Source: Methanocorpusculaceae archaeon UBA456
GTDB taxonomy: Archaea; Halobacteriota; Methanomicrobia; Methanomicrobiales; Methanocorpusculaceae
NCBI GenBank assembly: GCA_002496395.1
Contig: DAJQ01000019.1
Span: forward strand, 1 to 7,732
Direction of reading: 5' to 3'
Length of the DNA: 7,732 bases
Of this stretch, positions 6,755 through 7,732 are shown one piece after another. The translations under genes and the position numbers were made by a program. The stretch's first letter is position 1. Every line of letters begins with the position of its first letter. The notes below the pieces were generated by a model that was not told the origin of the DNA, made no database searches, and saw only the letters and a list, made by a program, of their open reading frames with translations.

Positions 6755-7132
6755 ATGACAAAAGTGCGTCAGATCTACAAGTGCGGCGTCTGTGGAAACA
6801 TCACCGGTGTCATGCACAGCGGAAACGGCAAGCTCGTCTGTTGCGGAAAAGAGATGGAACTGCTTGTCGAACAGACCGCAGACAAGACCACCGAGAAGCA
6901 TGTCCCGATCATAGAAAAGTCAGGGAAAGGATATCTTGTCACCGTCGGTTCCACCCCGCACCCGATGGAGTCAAACCACTACGTCGAATGGATCGAGCTT
7001 GAGACAAAGAACGGCACCTGTCTTGCACACTTAAAGCCCGGAATGGCACCAAAGGCGTACTTCGAGACCGATGACGAGCCGGTGAAGGTACGGGAGTTCT
7101 GCAACATCCATCTGCTCTGGGCGGATCGATAG
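6755..7132 (+). CDS. dfx: Desulfoferrodoxin (two-iron superoxide reductase)
   Basis: This cytoplasmic enzyme reduces superoxide to hydrogen peroxide with one electron, usually supplied by rubredoxin. The 125 residues match the usual length of the two-iron class. The N-terminal desulforedoxin domain binds the first iron with C10, C13, C29 and C30 (CGVC and CC). The catalytic iron ligands are H49, H69, H75, C116 and H119, and the catalytic pair E47-K48 is present in TEKHVP. Both centres are complete, so the protein should be active. It lies 68 bp after fprA with its own TATA box, and together with rubredoxin and FprA it forms an oxygen-defence set. The peroxide produced would need another enzyme, which is not in this window. 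Confidence 0.95.
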   Translation: MTKVRQIYKCGVCGNITGVMHSGNGKLVCCGKEMELLVEQTADKTTEKHVPIIEKSGKGYLVTVGSTPHPMESNHYVEWIELETKNGTCLAHLKPGMAPKAYFETDDEPVKVREFCNIHLLWADR

Positions 7133-7133
7133 A

Positions 7134-7214
7134 ATAGGAAACCTGGATGAGCGGGCAGCAGCACCAGTCATCGGTGTTATTCTGCGGGTTGCGTTGACGG
7201 TGATCATCGGGGGA
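7134..7214 (+). pseudogene. Decayed N-terminus of an archaeal type IV pilin
   Basis: Between desulfoferrodoxin and the PH-domain gene, one frame reads LDERAAAPVIGVILRVAL followed by TVIIGG (7143-7214). This closely matches the class III signal peptide and hydrophobic assembly helix of archaeal pilins, whose usual form in methanogens is DERAVSPVIGVILMVAITVI. No ATG, GTG or TTG start is available: the frame is closed by a TGA at 7083 inside dfx, and the codon at the expected start position (7134) is ATA. An arginine (CGG, 7185-7187) interrupts the hydrophobic helix. After 7214 the frame runs to a TGA at 7287-7289 through unremarkable residues. A neighbouring frame (7222-7260) reads LNEIKAQGLAVV and then a stop, and could be a frameshifted tail. 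I read it as a dead fragment, not an active gene. Confidence 0.6.
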
Positions 7215-7300
7215 AAGCAGACTGAACGAGATCAAAGCCCAGGGTCTTGCAGTTGTGTAAAGAGGGGGCTCGATTCTGCATCTGATTGAACCCAATCCCA

Positions 7301-7317
7301 CATAACCCCTTTATATT
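7301..7317 (+). promoter_or_regulatory. TATA box of the PH-domain gene
   Basis: CTTTATATT (7309-7317) has its centre 25 bp before the ATG at 7338, and no Shine-Dalgarno sequence is present, so a leaderless transcript is expected. CATAACC directly upstream (7301-7307) also occurs ahead of the desulfoferrodoxin TATA box (6711-6717). Confidence 0.6.
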
Positions 7318-7337
7318 CAGACTACGATTACTCTTTC

Positions 7338-7732
7338 ATGACCGCACAACCCTATCGGATCGGCGAGACATTCAATCCCGATCCTGCGCTGAAAAAATAC
7401 TACTATCTCACCTACACAATCGTCCTTATCCTTCTTGGGGGCTTCTGTCTCAGCATCCTCGCCGTGACGCCGGATATCGCGGGCCTGATCATTACCCTCC
7501 CATTCGCAGCAGTCCTCCTCTTCACCCTCTACTGGCTGCCCCTCTACTACCGCTCGATCATCTACGAGCTGACGACGACTGAGATCAGCTGGAGGCGGGG
7601 TGTCTGGTTCCGGCAGAATGCAATCGTTCCCTACTCCCGGATCACAAACGTCGATATTCACCAGGGTCCCGTCATGCGGTTCTTTGGAATCTCCTCTCTG
7701 AAGATTCAGACCGCCGGATACTCAGCCCAGCC
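7338..7732 (+). CDS. Membrane protein with bacterial-type PH domain (DUF304/bPH2), 3' truncated by window
   Basis: The first 131 codons are visible and the frame is open to the window edge. Two hydrophobic segments (about 23-43 and 47-70) form a probable membrane hairpin. They are followed by a cytoplasmic domain in which YELTTTEISWRRGVWFRQ (76-93) and PYSRITNVDIHQGPVMRFFG (98-117) match the bacterial PH-like (YdbS/YdbT, DUF304) pattern, with TAG at 125-127. Such proteins are widespread membrane proteins of uncertain role. The start is the ATG positioned 25 bp after a clear TATA box. I infer no functional link to the oxygen-defence genes; it has its own promoter. Confidence 0.85.
   Translation, partial: MTAQPYRIGETFNPDPALKKYYYLTYTIVLILLGGFCLSILAVTPDIAGLIITLPFAAVLLFTLYWLPLYYRSIIYELTTTEISWRRGVWFRQNAIVPYSRITNVDIHQGPVMRFFGISSLKIQTAGYSAQ

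Noticed and set aside
7147..7197. Small ATG-initiated frame of 16 codons after desulfoferrodoxin
   Set aside because: It has no ribosome binding site or suitably spaced TATA box, is very short, and is out of frame with the pilin signature that explains this stretch better.
1..7732. CRISPR arrays, tRNA or rRNA genes, insertion sequences
   Set aside because: No regularly spaced repeats, cloverleaf-like sequences or transposase motifs were seen on either strand. The short repeats at 1-36 lack spacers.

Overview
The window looks like chromosomal DNA of a methanogenic euryarchaeon, most likely from the order Methanomicrobiales. I infer this from an FprA-type flavo-diiron protein encoded with a rubredoxin, archaeal TATA boxes about 25 bp ahead of several start codons (leaderless genes), and the remnant of an archaeal type IV pilin signal sequence. 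This is judged by eye, without a database search.

Layout. Positions 1-153 are non-coding and open with a dense cluster of GTATC/GATAC half-sites that includes a perfect 20-bp palindrome. A 1020-residue single-chain UvrD-like helicase fused to an iron-sulfur RecB-family nuclease follows (154-3216, +). It converges on a secreted C69-family (Ntn-hydrolase) peptidase encoded on the minus strand (about 5125-3311), with a short shared terminator region between them. A divergent intergenic region of about 245 bp holds one promoter for the peptidase and another for a rubredoxin-fprA operon (5370-6686, +). The rubredoxin promoter is followed by a 55-nt hairpin that would lie at the very 5' end of the mRNA. 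A leaderless desulfoferrodoxin (superoxide reductase) gene comes next (6755-7132, +), then a 205-bp gap holding a decayed pilin N-terminus, then the first 131 codons of a membrane protein with a bacterial-type PH domain (7338 to the window end, +).

How the genes work together. Rubredoxin, FprA and desulfoferrodoxin form an oxygen-defence island: FprA reduces O2 to water, desulfoferrodoxin reduces superoxide to peroxide, and rubredoxin is the plausible one-electron carrier. The two transcription units start differently: rubredoxin-fprA has a structured leader and strong Shine-Dalgarno sequences, while desulfoferrodoxin appears leaderless. The helicase-nuclease probably processes DNA ends and has no visible functional tie to the redox genes. 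The observations most worth a second look are the rubredoxin-fprA leader with two mutually exclusive foldings, the pilin relic, the AdnAB/AddAB-like helicase-nuclease, and the operator-like array at the left edge.
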